64,000 bases of DNA from Winogradskyella costae (GTDB taxonomy: Bacteria; Bacteroidota; Bacteroidia; Flavobacteriales; Flavobacteriaceae): the NCBI RefSeq assembly GCF_013403865.1, contig NZ_JABFDK010000008.1, positions 62,001-126,000 of the forward strand, given 5' to 3'. Below the pieces are notes generated by a model that did not search any database, was not told the origin of the DNA, and saw only the letters and a list, made by a program, of their open reading frames with translations. Below are positions 16,158 through 24,434 of this stretch, piece after piece (within the stretch, counting starts at the first letter, position 1; every line of letters begins with the position of its first letter). A program made the position numbers and the translations under genes.

Positions 16158-16165
16158 CAAAAATA
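16158..16165 (-). promoter_or_regulatory. -7 box of the PLP-enzyme gene
   Basis: On the minus strand TATTTTTG, ending 20 bases before the ATG at 16137. It shows that the PLP gene has its own promoter and need not be co-transcribed with the large STAND-like gene upstream. No clear -33 TTG. Confidence 0.5.
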
Positions 16166-16344
16166 TGGATTAATTGGATGGATGAAGAAGGTTTAACATG
16201 ACGTTTTGATATGGTGCGTTAAACCCATATTTTAATAAGTTTGATAATTATGGTGTTTAGGAATTAATGACTCTTTTTTATCTTCATATAAGTGCCGATT
16301 TCTGTCTTTTATTTAACTTGTTAGGATCTATTAATTGTATTTAT

Positions 16345-19300
16345 TTATAAGACACTTTCTCTCAATAAATATCCATGTATTGAACCTCTCTCAATCATAA
16401 AGTCAAGTATTGGAATAACTTTGTTTTTTAATCTTATTTCTTTCTTGATTTTTTGTTTGTTAATAAAAATAAACTTTCTCATAAATCGCTCTAAATAAAT
16501 TAAGGTATGCGATTCTAAGTCTTCAAGTTTTAGTAGGCTATTTTTTGATGCAATATTGTAAATCCAATCAATACCTTCTGTTTTAAAATGGCTTCCAATT
16601 GAATTTAATACTCTAGATATTGAATATAGGACAGAAGGGATATGACCTATATCGTTTGCTACTTTATTATAAAGCAATAAACTGTCACTTTTTAAACTAT
16701 GCCATTCTTCTATTCCGTTAGTCCATGAACGCCATGCCAATAAGTAGTTTATTATTACTTCTTTTAAATGGTAATTACGAGGGTTTCCGCATATTGTTAT
16801 GATTTTAGGATAAAGACTATTCCAAACATGCCAAAACTGCTCATATCTTTTTAGTTTATCTTCTGCGAAGATGAATTCACCTACAAAAGAAGCTGCTTCT
16901 TCCGTGGCTTCAAAATAATCAATAATTGGTTTAAGATATATATTTATGTCTTTTGTTTCTCTTAATAAAATAAAGGATGTTAGTTTTTTGAAAATATTAT
17001 TCCGTAATACATAGATATTAGTGTCATCTCCAAATTCTCTATCATAGTCTCTTCTGTCCATCAATAAACGAGAAGCTAACATTGGTAATGTTTTAGTGAT
17101 AATCTGTAAATGAATACTGTCTTCTGTATTGGAAGGGATTAATTGATATATAATTTCTAAATCATGTATGTCTAATAGGTCGATATCTACAATATCAAAA
17201 GATAATTTTGAAAAGGTAAAATCAGTAGTTTTTTTGTTAAACTCTTCTAATATTGAACTTTTAGGTATTCCTCTTCTATATCCTATTCCTTTTCTTTTTT
17301 CAGATTCTATATTTTTATAAATGGGTATAAATTTTATATAACCCAAAAATATTGATTGAGCTACTTTTGGGTTTTCTTCCCATAATTTCGATTTATGTAT
17401 AGATTCAATCACATAATCACATATTCTTTTGTAATTACCGATAGATGATTTATCAAACAATGCCATGAGCATAATTGAAAGATAATCTTCTTTTTTATCT
17501 GGGAATTCTTGAATTAATTTAGGTATGGCATGAAAAGAAGCTTCAACGCCATCACTTATTTGATAGGTGTAATCATCAGAAAACAATCTAGATATAGATG
17601 ACAAAATAATGTTTTTGCAAAAATCTTTATCCTCTTTTGATACTATTTTAGTATGTTCAATTATTAACTTCGAACAAACAAAAGATGGAATATCACTATC
17701 TAGACGCATTATCCTTTTACCTAATTTAAGCTCTTCAATAAGCTGTTTAGTTTCAATTAGAGCCTGAAGTGGATTGTTGTCATATTTTTCATATTTATTT
17801 TCTCCTGTATTATGTATAAAATTAGCCCATAATTTTAGAGGTGTATATTTGAATTCTTCATTAATTTGGCTAATGGTATCTTCACTATTCTTCCTGATTT
17901 TTTCCGGTAATTCCTTAGGTGTAAATTCTACTAAATAATTATTGTTTTCTTGTTCAGTAATTTTAGATTTAAGATTTCTTCTATCCATTCTAGATAAAAC
18001 AAGAATGTTATGATCGTCTGAACTAGAACCTTTTGAATATATCAGTTTATGAGCATCAATTATACTATAAATTTTATTTATAAAATTTGTGTTTTCTTCT
18101 GATGTAAATCCTTTTACCCCATTAAATTGGTACATAAGGCATAAGCTTTCTAAACTCATTTTTCGATGTTCGTATTCTGAAGATTTTATTCTTTCATCTG
18201 TGTAAAGTGCGTCTTTAAGTTTATCTAATCCATATCCTATAGAAATCGTTGATTTTACATGAAATTCAGATGAATATCTACTTAAATCTAGTCTAAAGAG
18301 TTCTATAGTTTTAAATAAAATTATTGATGTTTCATGAAATTTGTCTGGATACGCTAATGTTATACTACAAATTATAGAAGTTAAAGAAGCTGATTTTGAT
18401 TCTGTAAGAATTCTTAAAATAAGAGGTCTTAATTCTTTAGGCTCTAAAACTTCAGCAAATTCTAAAAGAGTTTTTTCAAGGGCCATATGGATACACTGCA
18501 ATATACTTGGACCTGATAGACCTCTATACAAATCCCATAATGTTCCGTTTACATATTGTTCAATGAAATTTCCATCTACATCTAATTTAATTTTTATTAA
18601 ATCACTATCTCCGTATGAAGATTTTTTATAATTTTCTAATGTTTTATTTGTAAAACGAATTATGAAATCTAGTGTTTCCCAGAAGTTACTTTGAAGTAAC
18701 CAGTATATTGGTGTTTGATTTGCACTTGCTGGAAAATAATCAAAGCTATGATGTTGAGCTATTAAACCATATTTGTTTTCAATACTATCTCTATCATATC
18801 CAAAATCATCGAGTTTTTTCTCTCGTTTTTGCCAAAATATATTGCATAAATCAATAACTGATAAGGGAAGTGCTTTTATTACTTCCTTTGCTAAGTAAGG
18901 TTTCACTAAAATTTTTAAGCATAGACCATGATAAGGATCATTATGATTTAACCACTTATTTTTTTTAACTTTATCGAAAGTTTCTTTTAATTCTAACTTT
19001 ATTTCGTTTGCGGCATTAAAAACTACTTTTAATATTTTTTCTTCTGCTTTGTCATGGATAAGAAATTTTTGCTCGCTTTCGGTTCTCTGAATAACACTTA
19101 ATGCAAGTAAACCTGAGTATTTTGTAGTTTCACCATATTTATTATAATTACACCAATCAGTCAAAAGAGGTAAAACTAGGTTTAGATTGCCATCAAAAAA
19201 ATCAGTTTTATATTTATAAATAAACCCAATCACTTCTTGCCAACCTTTACCTTTAGGCTTTATAATATCAATACTGTCAAATGCAGAAATATCTGTACAA

Positions 19301-21033
19301 GCTATCCTTAAAAGGAATAGTACTCTTTTTAAGATTTTGAATTCCTCGGCAATAATCTCATTTTCAAAAAACTTAAAGAACGACTCTGAATAATCCGAAA
19401 GCAATACAGAAATTAATAACTCATCTTTCCAAAATTGAACAATTGAACTATCACTAAAAGCTTCCTTGATAAAACCTTCAATTTCTTGACTGTTATCAGA
19501 CAATTGATTGGATAACCATAATCTGAATGCCCTTCGTATTGGCAAAGAATTTCCTAAATCAACAAAAAAATCTTTAATATCTGAGTAGTTGGCATATTTA
19601 CGAAATACAATTTTATCTAAAGTCCATTCTTCGTATATGTCATGGGTAATGAAAAAACCATTATGTATATCATCATATCCAATTATTTCATCTTGTTTTA
19701 ATTGAAATAAAGCAGCTTGAGGTAAATCTTCAGCATTTATATAAAAGTGACCTGTCTCACATCTTTTTTCTGCAATATGAATTAAACATCTTTCTCTTTC
19801 AATGTGTAAGTTGTCTTTTTGAATAAGATTGTTTTGAATTCTTTTTTTCCAGAGTAAATCAATGAAGGATTTAAGGTTACCTTTTTTATCAATATTTGAA
19901 TAAAATTGGGCATAATCACTTAGATAAAATAGGTTTCTAAGTCTTTCAATAAATTTATGGTTTTCAGGTAATGAGAAATCAAAATCTTCTGAAATTGATT
20001 TTAGTTCATCAATACTTATTAAAGGAATGTCATGAACAATGAATGATAATTTATAATTTTCTTTAATATGAAATGTTAAATCATTAAGGTAAGAATAACG
20101 AGTAGTAAATATTATATTCCACCCAGCCTCCTTAAGCTTTTGCATTAAAGTATTTAGAATATCGCTATTAGTGACTTCCGCTAGTTTTTCAGCAGAATCA
20201 ATTGCGAATATTTTAGTAGGTTCGTTTTGATAAGCTTTAATAAACTGCGAAAAAGAATAATTGTTGTCGAATTTGAATAATTCATTGATATGATTAACAT
20301 TCAATTCTGTGGCCTTAAAAATGCAGATAGGAATTTTCTTGTTTTGAAGACTATAAAACTCTTTAAAAAGAGCAGTTTTCCCACAACCTCCTTCACCGGA
20401 AATAATAATATTTTCTTTCTTATTTGAAGCTTTTATGATTTCTTCAATAATCTTACTTCTGTCAATCTTTATTTTTTTATTACCGAAAGGTATTTCTGTT
20501 TGAATTGCTTGTAAAATATTTTTATTATGATTTTTAATTTCATCAATTAATTTTCCCTCATTCGGTTCGAGGCTAAAAAAATCTTCGTAGATGTATTTAT
20601 TTTCAGGTAACGCTAGTTGAAGTTCAAAATGGCTTGGTACACGCCAGACTATTTCTAATTTTTGCTTTTTAGCTTCAGACTCAATATCTATATGATATTT
20701 TGATTTTTTTTGTCTTTTTTTTGTGCTTTCTGAGAACTCTTGGTTTAAATAGAATAGAATCTTATTCAATTTAGGGTTTTCTCTTTTAGCTTTCTTAATT
20801 GACGCAATTATTTCTGATTTCTTACCCGAAAGTGGAACTGTGTAATATTTAGCCTGAAATCCAAAATACTGTCCATCCTTTTCTAGAGGTTCTGTTTCTA
20901 TTCCAGTTTGATTTTTATAGCGGAATAATCCAATTCTATTTCCCATTTCAGCACAGAAAAGCAGATAGGACATTTGTTCAAATGCCCAATCTTCTCGTTT
21001 ATCATATTTTAAACAGAAAATATTCCAATTCAT
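16345..21033 (-). CDS. Nuclease-like / STAND-like ATPase, candidate single-gene anti-phage protein
   Basis: 1562 residues. Region 1 (~1-150) resembles a PD-(D/E)xK restriction-endonuclease fold: WAFEQMSYLLFC (Glu19), GIETEP (Glu46) and GFQAKYY (Gln60-Ala-Lys62). Region 2 (~190-400) is a P-loop ATPase: Walker A GEGGCGKT (213-220), Walker B KIFAIDSAEKL (Asp279, Glu282), and NIIFTTR (306-312), matching the sensor TTR of STAND/NB-ARC proteins. Region 3 (~450-1562) is a long helical array with no clear motif, like the sensor arms of Avs-type proteins. No signal peptide or membrane helix. Effector, ATPase switch and large helical sensor is the architecture of antiviral STAND proteins. It stands alone, flanked by unrelated metabolic and membrane genes. 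Known families that could contain it: Avs4-like or another unnamed ATP-binding family. Function is inferred. Confidence 0.75.
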   Translation of the reverse strand: MNWNIFCLKYDKREDWAFEQMSYLLFCAEMGNRIGLFRYKNQTGIETEPLEKDGQYFGFQAKYYTVPLSGKKSEIIASIKKAKRENPKLNKILFYLNQEFSESTKKRQKKSKYHIDIESEAKKQKLEIVWRVPSHFELQLALPENKYIYEDFFSLEPNEGKLIDEIKNHNKNILQAIQTEIPFGNKKIKIDRSKIIEEIIKASNKKENIIISGEGGCGKTALFKEFYSLQNKKIPICIFKATELNVNHINELFKFDNNYSFSQFIKAYQNEPTKIFAIDSAEKLAEVTNSDILNTLMQKLKEAGWNIIFTTRYSYLNDLTFHIKENYKLSFIVHDIPLISIDELKSISEDFDFSLPENHKFIERLRNLFYLSDYAQFYSNIDKKGNLKSFIDLLWKKRIQNNLIQKDNLHIERERCLIHIAEKRCETGHFYINAEDLPQAALFQLKQDEIIGYDDIHNGFFITHDIYEEWTLDKIVFRKYANYSDIKDFFVDLGNSLPIRRAFRLWLSNQLSDNSQEIEGFIKEAFSDSSIVQFWKDELLISVLLSDYSESFFKFFENEIIAEEFKILKRVLFLLRIACTDISAFDSIDIIKPKGKGWQEVIGFIYKYKTDFFDGNLNLVLPLLTDWCNYNKYGETTKYSGLLALSVIQRTESEQKFLIHDKAEEKILKVVFNAANEIKLELKETFDKVKKNKWLNHNDPYHGLCLKILVKPYLAKEVIKALPLSVIDLCNIFWQKREKKLDDFGYDRDSIENKYGLIAQHHSFDYFPASANQTPIYWLLQSNFWETLDFIIRFTNKTLENYKKSSYGDSDLIKIKLDVDGNFIEQYVNGTLWDLYRGLSGPSILQCIHMALEKTLLEFAEVLEPKELRPLILRILTESKSASLTSIICSITLAYPDKFHETSIILFKTIELFRLDLSRYSSEFHVKSTISIGYGLDKLKDALYTDERIKSSEYEHRKMSLESLCLMYQFNGVKGFTSEENTNFINKIYSIIDAHKLIYSKGSSSDDHNILVLSRMDRRNLKSKITEQENNNYLVEFTPKELPEKIRKNSEDTISQINEEFKYTPLKLWANFIHNTGENKYEKYDNNPLQALIETKQLIEELKLGKRIMRLDSDIPSFVCSKLIIEHTKIVSKEDKDFCKNIILSSISRLFSDDYTYQISDGVEASFHAIPKLIQEFPDKKEDYLSIMLMALFDKSSIGNYKRICDYVIESIHKSKLWEENPKVAQSIFLGYIKFIPIYKNIESEKRKGIGYRRGIPKSSILEEFNKKTTDFTFSKLSFDIVDIDLLDIHDLEIIYQLIPSNTEDSIHLQIITKTLPMLASRLLMDRRDYDREFGDDTNIYVLRNNIFKKLTSFILLRETKDINIYLKPIIDYFEATEEAASFVGEFIFAEDKLKRYEQFWHVWNSLYPKIITICGNPRNYHLKEVIINYLLAWRSWTNGIEEWHSLKSDSLLLYNKVANDIGHIPSVLYSISRVLNSIGSHFKTEGIDWIYNIASKNSLLKLEDLESHTLIYLERFMRKFIFINKQKIKKEIRLKNKVIPILDFMIERGSIHGYLLRESVL

Positions 21034-21070
21034 ATTTCAACTAACTTATATTTATTCATTGGCTGCCAGT

Positions 21071-21102
21071 ATAATTATATAAATCGATTTCAATAATTAT
21101 AT
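21071..21102. promoter_or_regulatory. Repeated AT-rich motif with central palindrome upstream of the STAND-like gene
   Basis: ATAATTATAT occurs twice as a direct repeat (21071-21080 and 21093-21102), 22 bp apart start to start, about two helical turns. Between the copies lies the perfect palindrome AAATCGATTT (21081-21090). The cluster sits 38-69 bases before the ATG at 21033. It could be an operator or activator site; AT-rich chance is the alternative. Confidence 0.4.
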
Positions 21103-21193
21103 ATAATAACGTAAACGAATTTCGCTCAAATTTTTCAGAAAGTCAAACCATACGACAGTTAATGTAAGATTTTAATAAACAGAGGTTTAAATC

Positions 21194-21637
21194 CTATTCC
21201 CAAGAACCAAAGACCTTCTCCCACACCAAAACAACCTTACGTCTAATTTTAGCAGAATTCGATACCACAAAAGCAAAACCCATAGTAGTAACCAAAGCAA
21301 TAAAAGCAAGTGCGCCAAGTGCACCTCCATAACCATCAAAGACGTGGCTTTTCGTAATGTAAATCCCAGTAAATAGCGTTCCTGCTATGGCAAGTAAGGT
21401 GTAACTTTTTAAGGTTTTAGCAGAGACCATCCCAATAAACGAGGTGCCAACAAATACAATAGGTAGGTGTTCGGTTAAATAGCCATTAAGTAGGTTCGGG
21501 AAGGCGTAAAAAAATAATCCTACAATAAGCGATAGCAATGCAGAGGCTTTTACAGCGCCAAAGCGCAAGTGTTCGCTAACAAAGTGGGTGAGTGTGGCGC
21601 CTAAAATTCCGGTGATGATGAGGATGAATGTATTCAT
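21194..21637 (-). CDS. Small multi-pass membrane protein (partner B)
   Basis: 147 residues with about four or five membrane helices. I do not recognise a named family. It shares motifs with its upstream neighbour: PIVFVGTSFIGMVS here versus PASIYCGAFVGMSS there, and GYGGALGALAFIALVTT versus GVGGKLGTMAFAGVITA at the C-terminus. The start overlaps the neighbour's stop by four bases (ATGA), so the two are co-translated and probably form a hetero-oligomer. A short charged tail (KIRRKVVLVWEKVFGSWE) follows the last helix. A transport or channel role is possible but not shown. Confidence 0.7.
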   Translation of the reverse strand: MNTFILIITGILGATLTHFVSEHLRFGAVKASALLSLIVGLFFYAFPNLLNGYLTEHLPIVFVGTSFIGMVSAKTLKSYTLLAIAGTLFTGIYITKSHVFDGYGGALGALAFIALVTTMGFAFVVSNSAKIRRKVVLVWEKVFGSWE

Positions 21638-22194
21638 ACTAATAACGCATACATTAGAGTTGCTGTGATGACACCTGCAAATGCCATGGTGCCTAATTTT
21701 CCGCCAACACCAAGAAATAAGTTTTTAGACATCATAAAAAACAGACCTGCAAGTGTGCCTGCAGCAATTGCAAAACCAAGGGAAGGACTGGTTTCTACAC
21801 TAGACATACCAACAAAAGCACCACAATAAATGCTTGCTGGCAGTTGTTTTAAGTAATTCGATTTTTTATTTAAAGACGGTATAAATGCCGCTAATGTTCC
21901 AACAATACCCATGGCTAAAATGCTGCCTAAGCCACCAGGAACATTTAAGAGGTAACACAACACGGCTCCGATAGGCACCCAAATAACGACGGATATTTTT
22001 TCGTAGGCGTAATCTTCGTGGTGTAAATCTAAGTAGCGATAGCCAAAAACGATGGTAAGTATAATAACAAGTGCGGCTATAATTATGGCTGCGTTGGTTT
22101 CGTAATGCGCGTTTACAATCATGGTTAAAAAGGTAACCTGTGTAAATAAAACAGTAGCGACCATTAAAAATCGAATGGCTTTATGTTTTCTCAT
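21634..22194 (-). CDS. Multi-pass membrane protein (partner A)
   Basis: 186 residues with about six or seven membrane helices and an acidic, histidine-containing loop (YLDLHHEDYAYEK) after the second. It is paralogous in its C-terminal half to the following gene (CGAFVGMSS and GVGGKLGTMAFAGVITA motifs), and overlaps it by four bases. Not a family I can name; conserved glycine-rich helices suggest close packing, as in small transporters. It starts the unit; the STAND-like gene begins 160 bases past the end of the pair and could be co-transcribed. Confidence 0.7.
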   Translation of the reverse strand: MRKHKAIRFLMVATVLFTQVTFLTMIVNAHYETNAAIIIAALVIILTIVFGYRYLDLHHEDYAYEKISVVIWVPIGAVLCYLLNVPGGLGSILAMGIVGTLAAFIPSLNKKSNYLKQLPASIYCGAFVGMSSVETSPSLGFAIAAGTLAGLFFMMSKNLFLGVGGKLGTMAFAGVITATLMYALLV

Positions 22195-22315
22195 TAAGAA
22201 TTTTTAGAGGTTTTACCTTTGGCTGGGTGTAATCACTCAGTTTTAGATTTTACAAAGGTCTAAGAAAATTTTTAAGCGACAAATTGTAGCGTGTGAATTT
22301 AGAACAGCTTATCCA

Positions 22316-22342
22316 TTTAGATCCAGATGATCATCATCTAAA
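22316..22342. promoter_or_regulatory. Nested palindrome in a divergent promoter region
   Basis: TTTAGAT (22316-22322) and ATCTAAA (22336-22342) flank GATGATCATC (22327-22336), itself a perfect palindrome. The site is about 100 bp before the MFS gene and 120 bp before the membrane-protein pair. It is a possible regulator site, for example for the AraC protein encoded downstream. Confidence 0.3.
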
Positions 22343-22440
22343 CCTTAGTTTCAAATTAAAAACGAACCAATTTCCATTTTTGCACAGTTATTTAGAAAAC
22401 GCGTCACTACATTTTGAGAGATTAGTTTGAATTTTGCAGT

Positions 22441-23592
22441 ATGAAACACATCTCAAAGTTCGGAATTTTCACATTGCTATTGGTGAGCAGTTTAACCATC
22501 ATGGTTGGGACTGTTATCGCTCCGTCATTATCAAGCATCGTTGCACATAACGATTTAGGCTTTTCGCCCAGTTGGTTAATTACGCTGCCTTCCTTAGGTG
22601 TCGTGCTTTTTGCTCCTTTAATTGGTCGTTTGTTACATAAACTTGGAACGCTAAAATTACTAAGTTTAGGTCTTGTGCCTTATGCTGTTTTGGGTGTAGT
22701 CGGAGCCTTTATATCCAATGATGTGCTTTTAATTTTAGACCGGATTTTATTAGGAGCCGCAACGGTTGCTATTCAGGTGTCGGTGACGGCTTATATTGCG
22801 GAATTTTTTGTTGGTGAAGATCGAATGAAAATGATTGCCTATCAAGGTATGTCCATAGAATTAGGTGGAGTTGTCTTTTTGGCTATTGGTGGTATTTTGG
22901 GTGAATTGCATTGGCAATTTCCATTTTATATTTATTTAGTCGCTTTATTATGTTTGTTATTAGTGGCAAAAACCTTACCTAAACCAGAGAAGAAGGAGAC
23001 GACGGAAGCTGAGTCAATTTCTGACAATGACAAAAGCAAAACCAAGGTAAGACTCATTTTTATAGCATCGCTATTTGCCATGATGTTGTTTTTTGTAGGA
23101 TTTGTAACCTTGCCACTATACTTACCTGAAACCTTTGGCTTCAGTGAATCTCAAACCGGATATTTAATGGCGTTTATATCTTTGATTGCGATTATAACCG
23201 CGAGTCAGATGCCAAAAATGGTGAAGCTTTTGGGTGATGGGAAAACCGTTGCTCTCGGATTTCTATTTTTTATGTTGGGTTATTTGGTGTTGGCAATTAC
23301 AGCGAGTTTACCGTTCTTGGTCCTCACAGCGATTTTTATAGGTATTGGTTTTGGATTTACCATTCCGTTGTTAAACCACATGATGCTCGAAGCAAGTACA
23401 CCACAAAACCAAGGAAAAAATTTAGGTTTGTTTTCTATGGCTGTTTTTGGTGGTCAGTTTTTATCCACGTTTATTGAGTTTATTTCTAAAAATCATATGG
23501 CTATTTATGCGATTGCGTCGGGTTTAGCTTTAGTGATAGGAGCTGTACTTTATATTCGTTTTCAAAAGTTGACTAAGAATGAACTTGACTAA
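22441..23592 (+). CDS. Major facilitator superfamily transporter
   Basis: 383 residues, twelve predicted helices in two halves with a charged central loop (KPEKKETTEAESISDNDKSK, ~187-206). The first half carries the MFS loop motif GRLLHKLGT and DRILLGA. Such proteins are proton-driven exporters of drugs or metabolites; the subclass looks like bacterial multidrug or sugar efflux (compact, no N-terminal extension). The AraC-type regulator gene starts 35 bases after its end and probably controls it. Substrate not readable. Confidence 0.85.
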   Translation: MKHISKFGIFTLLLVSSLTIMVGTVIAPSLSSIVAHNDLGFSPSWLITLPSLGVVLFAPLIGRLLHKLGTLKLLSLGLVPYAVLGVVGAFISNDVLLILDRILLGAATVAIQVSVTAYIAEFFVGEDRMKMIAYQGMSIELGGVVFLAIGGILGELHWQFPFYIYLVALLCLLLVAKTLPKPEKKETTEAESISDNDKSKTKVRLIFIASLFAMMLFFVGFVTLPLYLPETFGFSESQTGYLMAFISLIAIITASQMPKMVKLLGDGKTVALGFLFFMLGYLVLAITASLPFLVLTAIFIGIGFGFTIPLLNHMMLEASTPQNQGKNLGLFSMAVFGGQFLSTFIEFISKNHMAIYAIASGLALVIGAVLYIRFQKLTKNELD

Positions 23593-23600
23593 ATTCTTCT

Positions 23601-23608
23601 TACTTTTG
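23601..23608 (+). promoter_or_regulatory. Possible -7 box of the AraC gene
   Basis: TACTTTTG fits TAnnTTTG, 19 bases before the ATG at 23628. The nearest TTG (23585-23587) is too close to be an ideal -33 element, so the promoter may be weak and add to read-through from the MFS gene. Confidence 0.35.
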
Positions 23609-23627
23609 AGGGAGACCTTAACAGACG

Positions 23628-24389
23628 ATGCACAAAACAGATTGGAAACATAAATTTCAAATCGGTAATAATTTTGAAACTATTGAAGGAATACTGTCTG
23701 GTAATTCCATGGGCATTTGTTTTGAATTTAAGCAAGATGCTAGTTTATGTATTCATTTTAAACCTTTGAATGAAGCGTTTAAAGTCGATATCCATAAGCT
23801 TGAAAACACGACCTTATTAAATTTTGAACGCGATCTTATTGATGAAGACGATATTGAGTATGCTTTGGATATTATGACGTTGTTTAATAAATTTCCACAA
23901 TGTGTTGTTACGAACACGTCAGAAATTGAGCAACTAAAAAAAGTCATTCATTTACTTGAAGACGAGTACCAAAGTGATGCAGCATCGTATATTATGCTCA
24001 AAACGTTACTGAAGGTTTTGATGTTGCATCTTATCCGTTATCAAAACGATGGATTTTTAGAACAAGATTTAAATCAGAAGCGTGTCTTTCAGTTTTTAGA
24101 ATTAATGGAAACACATTTTCTAAACGAAACGAATAGCAGCTTTTATGCGGAAACTATAGGTGTGAGTTCAAAACGTTTGAATCAAATTTTAAAAGAAAAA
24201 CTCAATTTAACAGCGAAGCAGATTATTCAACAACGCCAGATTACCGAAGCCAAAAGACGACTTGTTAGAAGCGAAATTTCTCCAAAAGAATTGGCTTTTG
24301 AGCTTGGTTTTGATTCCCATAGTAGCTTTTCACGGTTTTTTAAAAAGAATGTCGGAGTGAGTCCTTCAACATTTAAGAAACATCACTAA
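23628..24389 (+). CDS. AraC-family transcriptional regulator
   Basis: 253 residues. The first ~150 form an effector domain with no clear motif. The C-terminal ~100 are the double helix-turn-helix of AraC/XylS regulators: FYAETIGVSSKRLNQILKEK, then ISPKELAFELGFDSHSSFSR and FFKKNVGVSPSTFKK, the family signature. It lies 35 bases behind the MFS transporter gene in the same direction, suggesting local control of efflux. Ligand unknown. Confidence 0.88.
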   Translation: MHKTDWKHKFQIGNNFETIEGILSGNSMGICFEFKQDASLCIHFKPLNEAFKVDIHKLENTTLLNFERDLIDEDDIEYALDIMTLFNKFPQCVVTNTSEIEQLKKVIHLLEDEYQSDAASYIMLKTLLKVLMLHLIRYQNDGFLEQDLNQKRVFQFLELMETHFLNETNSSFYAETIGVSSKRLNQILKEKLNLTAKQIIQQRQITEAKRRLVRSEISPKELAFELGFDSHSSFSRFFKKNVGVSPSTFKKHH

Positions 24390-24434
24390 TTTTTGGTGTT
24401 TAGTGTCGTTCTATTTGTGATAACACTTTAAATA

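Noticed and set aside
16345..21033. Part of a restriction-modification system
   Set aside because: No methyltransferase or specificity subunit nearby, and the ATPase is STAND-like rather than helicase-like.
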